From Chrysomallon squamiferum (lineage: Eukaryota; Mollusca; Gastropoda; Neomphalida; Peltospiridae), in the NCBI GenBank assembly GCA_012295275.1, contig CM022668.1:4715802-4779801 (forward strand): DNA of 64,000 bases, read 5' to 3'. Of the stretch, positions 41,308 through 51,900 are shown piece by piece. The notes below the pieces were generated by a model. The model ran no database searches and was not told the DNA's origin. It saw only the letters and a program-made list of their open reading frames with translations. The first letter of the stretch is position 1, and each line of letters begins with the position of its first letter. The position numbers and the translations under genes are program-made.

Positions 41308-41595
41308 TTTTTTTTTTTTTTTTATTTATTATTATTATTAATGTTTTATTTATTTTTTATTTTTTTTTTTTTTATTTATAATTTTTTTTATTATTGTTTG
41401 CAGGGAGACACTAATCAATCTGCCTTGTTGCGTTATCTTCATCTAGAACAGGTTTCTCGGTTTGCGGAAATTGTTTCATCTGGTTCACATTGTAGTTTCA
41501 GCGACATCCTTGAATCCATGGAAACAGAAAACGTTATAGAGGAACTCTATACCAGCAGCCGAATAGTTTTAACTGAAGAACAAACACAACAATAA
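612..41595 (+). CDS. WD-repeat protein, WDR87/WDR97-like, 3' part (49 exons, 1,631 residues in window)
   Basis: Exons: 612-727, 1964-2030, 2470-2519, 2760-2941, 5451-5525, 5578-5652, 8726-9550, 10548-10735, 11327-11389, 12211-12358, 12533-12570, 13278-13441, 14342-14525, 15247-15372, 16663-16788, 17770-17842, 18051-18174, 18777-18857, 18978-19036, 19608-19664, 20310-20354, 21267-21320, 22381-22431, 22832-22867, 23925-23960, 24599-24631, 24811-24843, 24991-25023, 25191-25223, 25431-25463, 25615-25647, 25805-25837, 25999-26031, 26191-26223, 26376-26405, 26578-26607, 26947-26996, 27739-27954, 30921-30978, 31266-31348, 32086-32141, 34505-34609, 35355-35438, 36026-36118, 36724-36855, 37598-37705 (or from 37523), 38338-38454, 39063-39264, 41404-41595. 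Phase matches at every junction and the sum (4,896 nt) ends at TAA 41593-41595. Family call rests on the WD blade, the coiled coil, HEAT-like repeats and the huge size. Function is not shown by sequence; related vertebrate genes are testis/cilium associated, which is only suggestive. The 5' half is outside the window. Confidence 0.85.
728..1075 (+). repeat. About 145-bp repeat copying a 5' splice site
   Basis: The donor of exon 1 (AT|GTAAGTGTC at 728) and the following TTTCCATGACAACA stretch recur at about 874 (GCAAGTGAC) and 1017 (GTAAGTGCC), giving three diverged units with 144-146 bp spacing. Confidence 0.75.
6499..6600 (+). mobile_element. Possible tRNA-derived SINE remnant
   Basis: GTAGCTCAGTGATAGGAC at about 6510 is a good match to the A box and D-arm of a tRNA-type pol III promoter. 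No convincing B box or full clover-leaf follows, so it is at most a decayed SINE head inside an intron. Confidence 0.3.
8384..8640. repeat. ATT/ATG trinucleotide tract
   Basis: Nearly pure TTA repeats drifting into GATTAT. Translations of it are poly-Ile, Leu or Tyr and are not genes. A separate CAT repeat lies at 7845-7887. Confidence 0.95.
8726..9550 (+). CDS. Exon 7: 825-nt coiled-coil exon
   Basis: The largest exon, about residues 189-463 of the in-window protein. It starts after TGCAG and reads A-T-M-I-S-E-W-T-T-G. It then has a Lys/Glu-rich stretch and a roughly 150-residue heptad-like segment rich in Leu, Glu, Lys and Arg (for example Y-L-Q-K-K-Q-V-I-I-E-S-N-L). A Ser-rich stretch and a Glu/Lys-only tail follow just before the donor at 9551. 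GC content and CpG are clearly higher than in the flanking introns, as expected for constrained coding sequence. The region probably forms a long coiled coil. The downstream intron begins with a roughly 47-bp repeat. Confidence 0.9.
9600..9880 (+). repeat. About 47-bp minisatellite after exon 7
   Basis: Units of AAAAATAGTATAAAGTATTA plus CCTTGACCTTTTGTCATT, about five diverging copies, beginning roughly 50 bp after the exon 7 donor. Confidence 0.8.
10548..12570 (+). CDS. Exons 8-11: Pro/Trp-containing linker
   Basis: Exon 10548-10735 reads D-T-V-Q-E-M-I-R-V-C-D-V-S-L-L-P-W-D and ends in a Pro/Thr-rich basic stretch, W-E-P-L-P. Exon 11327-11389 is acidic (P-E-G-D-D-L-W-I-Y-T-P-D-D-D). Exon 12211-12358 has a Pro/Ser stretch followed by a Glu/Lys run. 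Exon 12533-12570 is only 38 nt (P-F-D-I-E-P-R-T-G-P-S-K-L). The donor of 12211-12358 is C|GTGAAC at 12359; it is the only choice that joins the 38-nt exon in frame. The intron at 10736-11326 is a degenerate TTAATTGTTAATTATT minisatellite. Confidence 0.78.
10800..11320 (+). repeat. AT-rich minisatellite, TTAATTGTTAATTATT family
   Basis: Irregular 35-60 bp units built of TTAATTGTTAATTATTAAT and GTACACTTTTAACTG. It fills most of the intron between exons 8 and 9. Confidence 0.8.
12850..13200 (+). repeat. About 26-bp minisatellite, GTAATATTAATTTGTGTTTT
   Basis: More than ten units of GTAATATTAATTTGTGTTTT plus ATA[GA]T, ending about 80 bp before exon 12. Intronic. Confidence 0.88.
13278..16788 (+). 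CDS. Exons 12-15: HEAT-like helical repeats
   Basis: Exons 13278-13441, 14342-14525, 15247-15372 and 16663-16788 encode about residues 610-809. They contain paired amphipathic helices such as M-R-Q-D-S-L-R-T-L-R-E-L-V and V-K-V-E-A-I-L-T-L-R-K-F-T-G, the pattern of HEAT/ARM-type alpha-solenoid repeats. The last two exons are both 126 nt and phase 0-0. Exon 15 (16663-16788) is preceded by three extra copies of its acceptor and first 72 nt (separate entry). Introns hold ATT tracts (14745-15243) and a long GT/GTAT tract (15420-16055). Confidence 0.82.
13430..13915 (+). repeat. Minisatellite copying the end of exon 12 and its 5' splice site
   Basis: About nine units of 46-58 bp, each with GAGTTCAACAA|GTA[CT] (the exon 12 end and donor) followed by TTTTTCTTCTTTCTTTGTGT and TTA[TC]CAT[CT]A[CT]AG. 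Each unit therefore also carries a pyrimidine tract and an AG just before the copied exon end. Confidence 0.9.
14745..15243. repeat. ATT trinucleotide tract, about 500 bp
   Basis: Imperfect TTA/TTG/CTA triplets filling the intron between exons 13 and 14. Poly-Ile, Leu, Tyr or Asn readings on both strands are artefacts. Confidence 0.95.
15420..16055. repeat. GT/GTAT/GTACATGT microsatellite block
   Basis: Some 630 bp of TGTG broken by TACATGTCTG, open in several frames on both strands only because the period lacks stop codons. It is an intron and contiguous with the duplicated exon 15 starts. Confidence 0.95.
16045..16736 (+). repeat. Four tandem copies of the exon 15 acceptor plus 72 nt of exon
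   Basis: Copies of TAATGTTTTACAG|GATGAGCT begin (exon side) at 16069, 16286, 16465 and 16663, spacing 217, 179 and 198 bp. Each keeps the same 24 codons (D-E-L-E-K-V ... S-V-T-V). Only the fourth goes on to the complete 126-nt exon; the first three run into GTGTATGT[GT]GAGT repeats. Copy 2 offers an 81-nt segment (16286-16366) ending at GTGAGT that keeps frame. Confidence 0.92.
17555..17768. repeat. AAT/ATT tract ending at the exon 16 acceptor
   Basis: Trinucleotide runs, first AAT then TTA, reaching to within a few bases of the ATTACAG acceptor at 17769. Confidence 0.93.
17770..19036 (+). CDS. Exons 16-19: polar linker region
   Basis: Exons 17770-17842, 18051-18174, 18777-18857 and 18978-19036. 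They are low-complexity and charged: S-G-L-G-R-P-P-S-Q, a basic helix L-A-K-T-R-K-A-R-L-A-A-R-R-E-R-K-K, E-E-P-T-K-E-V-P-V-L. No domain was recognised. The donor of 18051-18174 (AAAT|GTGAAA) avoids the TGA that immediately follows and joins the next exon in phase. The intron 19037-19607 is almost pure TTTA/TTTG repeat. Confidence 0.72.
19037..19600. repeat. TTTA/TTTG tetranucleotide tract
   Basis: Fills the intron between exons 19 and 20. A longer-period sub-pattern (GTTTATTTCTTTGTTTTTTG) recurs. Similar TTTA runs occur at 20480-20570. Confidence 0.95.
19608..23960 (+). CDS. Exons 20-25: six small phase 1-1 exons
   Basis: Exons 19608-19664 (57 nt), 20310-20354 (45), 21267-21320 (54), 22381-22431 (51), 22832-22867 (36) and 23925-23960 (36). 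Every one starts and ends in phase 1 and splits a codon G|xx, so each could be skipped without changing frame. Peptides include V-S-L-K-L-T-P-S-G-K-I, D-R-L-S-P-G-A-R-A, V-S-L-S-P-T-D-L-K and A-R-E-R-L-S-T-P-E-K. They share a loose L-[ST]-P theme followed by an acidic/basic helix, perhaps diverged older relatives of the microexon array downstream. Exons this short need transcript support. Confidence 0.62.
22905..23760 (+). repeat. 24-bp minisatellite, CATCAGTTTTATTATCATTA
   Basis: Begins with 25-bp CACCCTCCAACATAACTATC units and CCACCAACTTCATTATCATA units, then about 20 copies of a 24-bp unit ACACCCATCAGTTTTATTAT+CATT between 23215 and 23700. Because 24 is a multiple of 3 it leaves long open frames on the minus strand (an octapeptide repeat C-N-D-N-K-T-D-G). 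It lies in a plus-strand intron and is not called as a gene. Confidence 0.9.
24599..26607 (+). CDS. Exons 26-36: tandem microexon array, 11-residue repeats
   Basis: Eleven microexons at 24599-24631, 24811-24843, 24991-25023, 25191-25223, 25431-25463, 25615-25647, 25805-25837, 25999-26031, 26191-26223, 26376-26405 and 26578-26607. Nine are 33 nt and the last two 30 nt; all are phase 1-1 with TTACAG/AACAG/TTACAGG-type acceptors and mostly AAG|GTAAAT or AAG|GTTAAT donors. Peptides: EISDISEKEKK, GVLDTSEKERK, GILDTAEKERK, GILDISEKEKE, GALDISEKEKK, GVLDISEKEKE, GVSDISEKEKE, GVLDISEKETE, GVSEITEEKE, EDLDSSKKRK; the 24991 copy reads VLDISGKKKE after its split first codon. Introns share a block with CTGTCTATAAATATATAA and a T-rich tract, so the whole exon-intron unit was duplicated. 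The 24811 copy has a weaker donor (A rather than G at -1). Product probably a charged flexible or helical repeat; role unknown. Confidence 0.8.
26947..32141 (+). CDS. Exons 37-41 of the WD-repeat gene
   Basis: Exon 26947-26996 (50 nt) returns the frame from phase 1 to 0 and reads E-M-E-V-I-V-K-M-S-K-P-R-R-K-S. Exon 27739-27954 (216 nt) is acidic with a helix K-A-L-E-K-F-D-R-L-G-I-K-M-L-K-L-A-M. Exons 30921-30978, 31266-31348 (containing H-K-W-P-G-M-F-H-K-P-S) and 32086-32141 (basic, P-R-Q-R-L-K-L-K-P-K-K) follow. The large introns are filled by minisatellites: a 21-22 bp CTTCACTAGTTTTAT type (27020-27600), an 81-bp unit (27955-30480) and a 31-bp unit (31510-31950). Confidence 0.78.
27020..27600 (+). 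repeat. 21-22 bp degenerate minisatellite, AACTTCACTAGTTTTAT
   Basis: Some 25 diverged copies of TAACTTCACTAGTTTTATCA across the intron after exon 37, starting within 25 bp of the donor. Confidence 0.8.
27955..30480 (+). repeat. 81-bp minisatellite starting at the exon 38 donor
   Basis: About 30 units (81 bp full length, several shortened to 70-76 bp). Typical sub-motifs in order: TTTAAAGTACAGGGCAGAGA, GGGACACAAGTTGATTAAGT, TGTAAACTGTGTGTAACCAG, TGACAGACAGTTGTTGTGTA. The first unit starts with the functional donor itself (CCT|GTAGGTATAGGGCAG). The period is a multiple of 3, which gives long repetitive minus-strand readings of no apparent meaning. Confidence 0.95.
31510..31950 (+). repeat. 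31-bp minisatellite, GAACATCAAAACTTTTATAT
   Basis: About 14 units of TATGAACATCAAAACTTTTA+TATATCACA, in the intron between exons 40 and 41. Confidence 0.9.
32225..32945 (+). repeat. About 32-bp minisatellite, CATTCATCTTTCATCTGACT
   Basis: About 20 units of CCATTCCATTCATTCATCTT+TCATCTGACTAT, intronic. Confidence 0.92.
33010..34504 (+). repeat. 22-bp minisatellite ending at the exon 42 acceptor
   Basis: About 65 units of TCACTCTCCTGTTTTACACT+AG (ACATGAG variants). The last unit, CTCTCCTGTTTTACAG, is the polypyrimidine tract and acceptor of exon 42 (AG at 34503-34504), so the array is a multiplied 3' splice-site region. Confidence 0.95.
34505..38454 (+). CDS. Exons 42-47: six consecutive phase 2-2 exons, acidic region
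   Basis: Exons 34505-34609, 35355-35438, 36026-36118, 36724-36855, 37598-37705 and 38338-38454 all begin and end in phase 2. Exon 36724-36855 is a nearly pure Glu/Lys run. Exon 37598-37705 ends at AG|GCAAGA, a GC donor, the only choice that keeps phase with 38338. A second good acceptor at 37522 (TACATCCAG) would extend that exon by exactly 25 codons, but the added peptide includes C-F-V-I-I-I-F from a T-rich tract, so 37598 is preferred. Confidence 0.75.
34610..35190 (+). repeat. ATGAGTTATTAAATTAT repeat after the exon 42 donor
   Basis: Irregular 20-35 bp units around [AG]TGAGTTATTAAATTATCAT start at the donor CT|GTGAGTT (34610). The same family recurs at 36856-37280. Confidence 0.8.
36856..37280 (+). 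repeat. ATGAGTTATTAAATTAT repeat after the exon 45 donor
   Basis: Units of ATGAGTTATTAAATTATCAT begin at the donor CT|GTGAGTT (36856), matching the repeat family behind exon 42. Confidence 0.8.
38530..38850 (+). repeat. About 40-bp repeat, TTATCACAGTTAAAAA
   Basis: Five to seven diverged units of TAATAACTGTGTTATTTTTA+TCACAGTTAAAAA. Each contains CACAG preceded by a T-run, resembling an acceptor. Intron between exons 47 and 48. Confidence 0.7.
39063..41595 (+). CDS. Exons 48-49: C-terminus and stop of the WD-repeat gene
   Basis: Exon 39063-39264 reads Y-T-R-R-R-D-I-Y-A-F-P-R-V, a Tyr/Trp and Pro-rich patch (F-E-W-R-Y-P-L-P-P-P-P) and A-Y-S-H-Y-C-E-H-L-R-L. Exon 41404-41595 reads G-D-T-N-Q-S-A-L-L-R-Y-L-H-L and ends with T-E-E-Q-T-Q-Q and TAA at 41593. 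This block has ordinary amino-acid diversity and is likely a folded C-terminal module, in contrast to the low-complexity middle. The intron between them carries a TTAC/TTTA repeat (39285-39470), a CT tract (40079-40127) and ATT runs. Confidence 0.85.
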
Positions 41596-45499
<3,904 letters not shown>

Positions 45500-45792
45500 A
45501 TGCCAAAGAAACGGTTTTTGGCTCATTATCATATATCTCTTAATTTTACTCCAACAAGGTATGGTACTTTTACTGTCATTTTTTTTTTAGATACGTTATA
45601 AATTTAATATTTTATGTTTCAGAAATGTACGGAAAATATTTAAACGTGAAAGCATTTCGTAATAAATATTTATTAGTAATTAACTATTTGTTAAGTCGGA
45701 ATTACAACAAATATTTAATTCACATAATTATAACAAAATTCTCTGTGCCCATGAACTTTGGTTGTCCGAAATAATAATAATAATACTAATAC

Positions 45793-45858
<66 letters not shown>

Positions 45859-47502
45859 TGATGATGATGATGATGCTTTCGGTAACAATTCACTTTTATT
45901 GTCCAGTAAAATATACTAAAATATATAATTAATACTTACTACGGCATCTGATCCTTCCTGAATAATGTACAACGAATCAGTTTCTTATTGTTGTTGTTGT
46001 TGTTGTTGTCGTTGTTGTTATTGCTGTTATTATCATTTTTGTTGTCATCGTCGTCATCGTTCTTGTTGTTTTTCACTATATATACAAGCATAAGTAGGTC
46101 GGTGTGCATTCAGACAGAGACGTAAATAAATATATATGTAACTGTTAATATGCAAGAAAAGGTGTAAGGTAGTTTTTTTATACCTGTTATTTATTTATTT
46201 ATTTACTTATTTATTTATTGTTACTGTTGTCGTTGTTATTGTTATTAATATACATAGTTCATATTTACAAAGTGAAGTACGAGGGGAGAGAGACAGATAC
46301 AAAGATATGTAATTATTTAAATGTATACTGGGTTCATTGTATGTGTTTTTATATTTATCATTATTATTATTATTATTATTATTGTTATTATTATTATTAA
46401 TATTATCATTATCATGATTATTATTATTATTATTATCATCATTATCATTATCATTATATTATTATTATTATTATTATTATTCAGAGACACTGAACGGGTA
46501 GAGTTTTGTACTTCACACTACAAACGCAATGCATGTCTGGAACCGATTCAAAAAGTCACCAGATTTCAGAAATCTCTGCATGTGGAAGGTGGATCGACGT
46601 TTCGCATCCCCTCGGTATTCGCCTTCAAACCTCCGGACTTCGCAGCCTTTAGAAGCCCATCCAGCACGACTTGCCTGATCCAGCATCATTCTTCCGTCCG
46701 GTCCAAGTCGCTGGTGGCGCTGAAAGCCTCCCGTGCGATCGCTCTGCACATGCCGTCCAAGTGTCCGACTGTCCGTGAGTGTCTGCAGCGAGTGTGGTAC
46801 CGGGACGAGTGGGAGAACATCAGAAATCAGTCGTTCGTGTCTGAAAAGTCTTTGTCAGAAACCATCGACAGATCGTTGTCAGTCAGCATCGAAGAAAGGT
46901 GAACCAAGTTGTTAAGTCTAATACGCTGTAGACACTAGAGTTGTTAAACCAAACTCCAGTTCTGTACGCAATCAACACCAGTTATTTTGAACCAAACTCT
47001 AGTTCTGTACGCAGTAAACACCAGTTATTTTAAACCAAACTCTAGTTCTGTACGCAGTAAACACCAGTTATTTTAAACCAAACTCCAATTCTGTAGGCAT
47101 AAACACTAGAGTTGTTAAACCAAACTCTAATTCTGTATGCAATAAACACCAGAGTTGTTGAACCAAACTCTAATTCTGTACACAATAAACACCAGTTATT
47201 TTAAACCAAACTCTTGTTCTGTACGCAGTAAACACCAGTTATTTTAAACCAAACTGTAATTCTGTACACAATAAATACTAGAGTTGTTAAACCAAACTCT
47301 AATTCTATGTAGACTGTGGACTATAACCATTAGCGTTGTTAGCAAAACATAAAGTCTTGTTTTATACACTGTAAACACAAGAGCTGTTAGTCAAAGTACT
47401 CTGTAATTATGTAAGCAGTGAATACTTTAGTTATTAGTCAAACTAAACTCGAATTCTCTATACAATAAACACTAGTGTTGTTAGTCAGACTAAACTATAA
47501 TT

Positions 47503-47570
<68 letters not shown>

Positions 47571-47900
47571 ATTATTATTATTAATTTTATTTATTTATTT
47601 ATTTATTTATTTATTGCAGTCTTATAAAACAGTACAGAAAAAATCATTTTACACCAGGTGATGCACTCGGCCAGGTGCTGAATATGACTCGAAGGTGCGT
47701 GTTTTTACACATGTTGATATCACTACTTACCTAGTTACAGGTAATGTCACTGCAGGTGTTAATATTACACAGGTGTCTGTATTTGTATGTATTAATGGAT
47801 GTGTAAATGCCTGTATGTATATGTAGGTATTTATTGATGTATATATTTATATATGTTTGTACGTACGTGTGTATCTTCATATGTATGTATGTATGTATAT

Positions 47901-47967
<67 letters not shown>

Positions 47968-48627
47968 ATTTAACTACCGATAAACATGTGTTGTATTGTT
48001 ATCACTGTATTTATACATGTATCACATTGGTATTTCTGTGAATATTTTATACAGTGGATATAAATGTAATTATGTATATATAAATAGATATTTATTTACC
48101 ATATGACTCTCTCTCTCTCTCTCTCTCTCTCCATGTCTCTCTTAGAACTGATTAAATAAAAATATTTATTTATTTATTTATTTATTATTGAATTATCTAT
48201 TTATTTCCAGCGGAGCTCCCAAGATCTTTTTTTCAGAGCAAAATACTGCAGCTGATTCAGATTCAAGGTTTGTGATTAATACTTTTCTTTCTTTGATATG
48301 TTCAAAAATACAACTACTTAGTATTATTATAAATACTGTTACGTCTACTGCTACTTCTGCTATAAAAGCTATTACTTCTTCTACTACTACTACTACTTGT
48401 ATAATTGCTACTAGTACCATAATTTCTACTATTTTTACATTTACTACTACTATTTGCCACTATTTGAAAACAGCAGTGTGTTATTGTTTACTTCAGAACC
48501 GAAGCATTTGTCAAATTCATCACCAAAGAACAACAGCAACAGCCATACTGTCCAAGAAGTAAGCCACAACCAAAACTGCAATAACAACTACTACTAGTGA
48601 TGCTGCTGCTACTATTACTACTACTAC

Positions 48628-48661
<34 letters not shown>

Positions 48662-49408
48662 ACTGGTATGAATGATGTTTGTATGTTGTTTTGTTTTGTT
48701 TTGTTTCTTCTTGTTTGTTTTTTGTGATGGTGGCACTACAATTAATAACAAGAAAAAAGTTAGTTGTATAATCAGCACAGGTTATGAAAGAAATACCAAG
48801 ACATTTATTAAATCATGATAATCAATGGGGCAAGAATATTATCGTAAAAATCCAACAAGGGGCGTTTTTCCCCATTCTGACAACCCTGCACATCTGTTTT
48901 ATTATTATTATTATTATTCTTATTATTATTATTATTATTTTTTGTTTTGTTATCAAATTAAAAGAAATTCCTAACTATACTCTTTTCAGAGATTTTTATT
49001 TTTATTTTTTATTATTATTTTCCCAATGGGATTGTGGGTTTTTGTTTTTCTTATGTAGACAATGACACTATATATTTCTAATACTGCTTCTGCAACTACT
49101 AATAACACTAGTAGTACTGCTACTATTAGTGTTACTTCTACCACTACCACTAATACTACTTCTAGCACTACTACTACATTTACATCTACTAGTACTACTC
49201 TTTATTTATTTATTTTTAATACGGATTATGTCGATATTTTTCTGTGGTTCTGCTAAGACAGAATAATGATGAATATAGAGGGGACTTCATGATTAATTTC
49301 TTTTTTCACTAACTATTGTTACTACTCCTACTACTTCTGTTACTACAACTATTTGTTATTATTCCCATCACCGCTACTACTACTTTTACTAACACCATCA
49401 CATTATGC

Positions 49409-49447
<39 letters not shown>

Positions 49448-50709
49448 TATTATTATTTATATTTATTATTATTGTTGTTGTTGTTGTTATTATTATTATT
49501 ATTATTATTGAAAGAAAAACGCAAGACAAAGCTGAAACAACCAGAGGTGTACGTTGACAAATCATTAAAGAGAGTTACCTTTAATCCGGAAATCTGCCAT
49601 TTCAAACCAGAAGAATTAAAATCGGAGACTGGAGACGTGAAAGAAAAGTGGCAGAGGTAAATATCGAAATTTCTTTTGAACGACATATTTAAAGTGTGTG
49701 TTTGGTTAATTCTGTATATTTCCAAACATTAAAAAATGTATTTAATTTCGTTATACATACTTATTTTCATAATTTTAACATAATTATTTTAATGAATTAT
49801 TCATTTATTGATTTATTTTATTATATTTTAATTGGTTTAATATAAATAATATTTTTAAAATTTTAATTTATCACTTTTTTTATCTTATTATATATTTATT
49901 GTTATACTACTCACTCAGACAGTTTATAATTATTATATATATATATATGATTTGTTTTCCCATGAAGCCTCAATTTCATGCAGTGTGAAAGACCCAGGAT
50001 AATATTATCACCACGGAAAAAACAACCACCAAAACCGATTCAAATCATTGATGATTATTACCTGGATCGTAGTCTTGTGAGCTTTCATTTTTTTTATACA
50101 AGCCAGTTTGTCCACATTTATTTTTTTTTTCCTAAGATTGATAATATGCCAAGTATTCATTTGGGAGTATGGCGATTTCTCCTGTAATTAAATTCCATTT
50201 CTAAGAATGTATGCCTATTATTAAATTTTTAATCTATGCCAACTGTAGAATTGTCTAAAAATAAAAATGCATACTATTCTAAGAAATCCATGGCTACAAC
50301 CAAATTGTATTTAAGAATCATTATCTACTCAGATGTGGGTTTTTTGTTTTTTTTTTTTTAATAAAAAATACCAAATAGTCTAAGAAACAGGACTTTTAAA
50401 AAAAATAAATAAATAAATAAAATAATATAAAATAAAATAAAATAAAATATAAAAATAGTATGTATAAAATTTCTGATTTTTGTTTTCTTTGGTCTTCAGA
50501 CTGTGGAATATTTACAGAAAATTCTAGAGACTACAGCTGCCAAAGACCCCGATATTTATCGTTACAGAGAAACAAAACGGCCCAAACATCGATTTCCTAC
50601 TTTGAAAGGGGTCATACAAGTAGCGGGCGAATCCAGAGACGTAAAAACAGCAAAAACTGCTTTAGATTTTCATGCATTTAAAGATCATGACAAATGTATT
50701 TGTACCTAG
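45500..50709 (+). CDS. Unrecognised basic protein, 375 residues, 8 exons
   Basis: Coding exons: 45500-45558, 46485-46898, 47620-47694, 48211-48267, 48497-48558, 49515-49656, 49968-50076, 50500-50709. They sum to 1,128 nt, in phase throughout, stop TAG at 50707. The start M-P-K-K-R-F-L-A-H-Y has A at -3 and an in-frame TAA 9 nt upstream. Exon 2 (414 nt) is GC-richer and reads D-T-E-R-V-E-F-C-T-S-H-Y, F-A-F-K-P-P-D-F-A-A-F and R-V-W-Y-R-D-E-W-E. Later exons include V-D-K-S-L-K-R-V-T-F-N-P-E and H-R-F-P-T-L-K-G-V-I-Q-V. The protein is Lys/Arg-rich with no signal peptide or membrane segment; a K-K-R-K-T-K stretch could be a nuclear signal. I do not recognise a family. Confidence 0.78.
46899..47490 (+). 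repeat. About 56-bp minisatellite starting at a gene 2 donor
   Basis: Ten or so units of TTGTTAAACCAAACTCTAAT+TCTGTACGCAATAAACACCAG. The array starts at the donor of the 414-nt exon (AAAG|GTGAACCAAGTTGTTAAG), whose first bases resemble the unit. Confidence 0.88.
47512..47572. repeat. GTT trinucleotide tract
   Basis: About 20 TTG triplets followed by ATT and TTTA runs up to the TTGCAG acceptor at 47619. A GT tract follows at 47900-47965 in the next intron. Confidence 0.95.
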
Positions 50710-51900
50710 TCAGACATTACTTTTTTTTTTAAAGAATTTATTATAGATGTCAAGTAGATGTGAAAATTCATTAATAGTTCATTTTTGTTAATTCTTGTTA
50801 ATTTTGATTATTAAGAGATTTGAATACTTTTGTATAAACATTAAAAAAAAAAAGGCCTAGAACCATGACATTCATTTTTTTAAAATTTTTGATTTATTTA
50901 TTTTTTTTATATATTTTTTCACACTTCTGTGAAGGAGTATTTAAATATTAAAAAATTCAAAGTTATTAAAATATTATAAAATTGAAATTTCAGTTATTTA
51001 TTATTACAAATAATATTAGTAACATTCAATACCAGTAGTATATATTTATTTATTTATTATTATTATTATTCCAGTTACTACCCTACTGCTGGAATTAGTA
51101 TGACTTTTACCACCACTACTATATCAACAACTAAAACACAAACACAACTACTTCTATTACAGCACTGCTACCACTACCATTATTACTAAACATTACATAA
51201 GATACAAATATTTAGAAATTTAAAGACTACAGTGTCTTAACACAACTATAATTTTAATCTTCTTTGATGTCATCATACACATAAGTACTCTCTCAGTGAG
51301 AGGAAACCTACTGTTATCACTTGGGTTATCAATTAGTAGCAAAATGTATTCTGTTTGCACCTTCCCATTGACAGGATAACACATACCAAGACATTTTATA
51401 AGCTTAGCTCTGGTTATAATGGGAATGTTACGAGTTTATACTGAGAACCCTTGAGATCTCAGCTGTACACTGTAAATAGTAAACTATAACCCAAGTTGTT
51501 TTGAAATGTTTATTATAATTTTAACATAAATGCAGAAATAATAATTTAATATGTACATCTGTGACATTAAAAATAGAAGAAAAAAATGAAACACACACAC
51601 ACAGTACATTAATAAATATAAAATAAAATAAACAATAAACAAATAAAGACAAATTTTGAAAAGTAATAATAATTTTAAAAACAGATCATGAATTAAAAAT
51701 AAATAACAACAAGTTATGAAAACAAACAACAAAAAGTAATACGACCAACAAAAGAAATATAAGAAAAGATTTCCTGAAATATCAAGATGAAATACTTTCA
51801 AAAATGAATGAAAAATTATGAAACAGGAAAATGTTTTCCGAGAAATGTGGGATAAAATTAAATGAAAAAGTCAAGCTGAACTGATTACAAGTGAGCTTGA
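50710..51900. other. 3' flank of gene 2
   Basis: AT-rich sequence, no gene seen. It includes a TTTA/ATT run near 51040-51072, an ACTACTACC-like triplet stretch (51070-51190) and a Lys/Ile-rich A-rich stretch at 51590-51760. No unambiguous polyadenylation signal was chosen. Confidence 0.55.
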
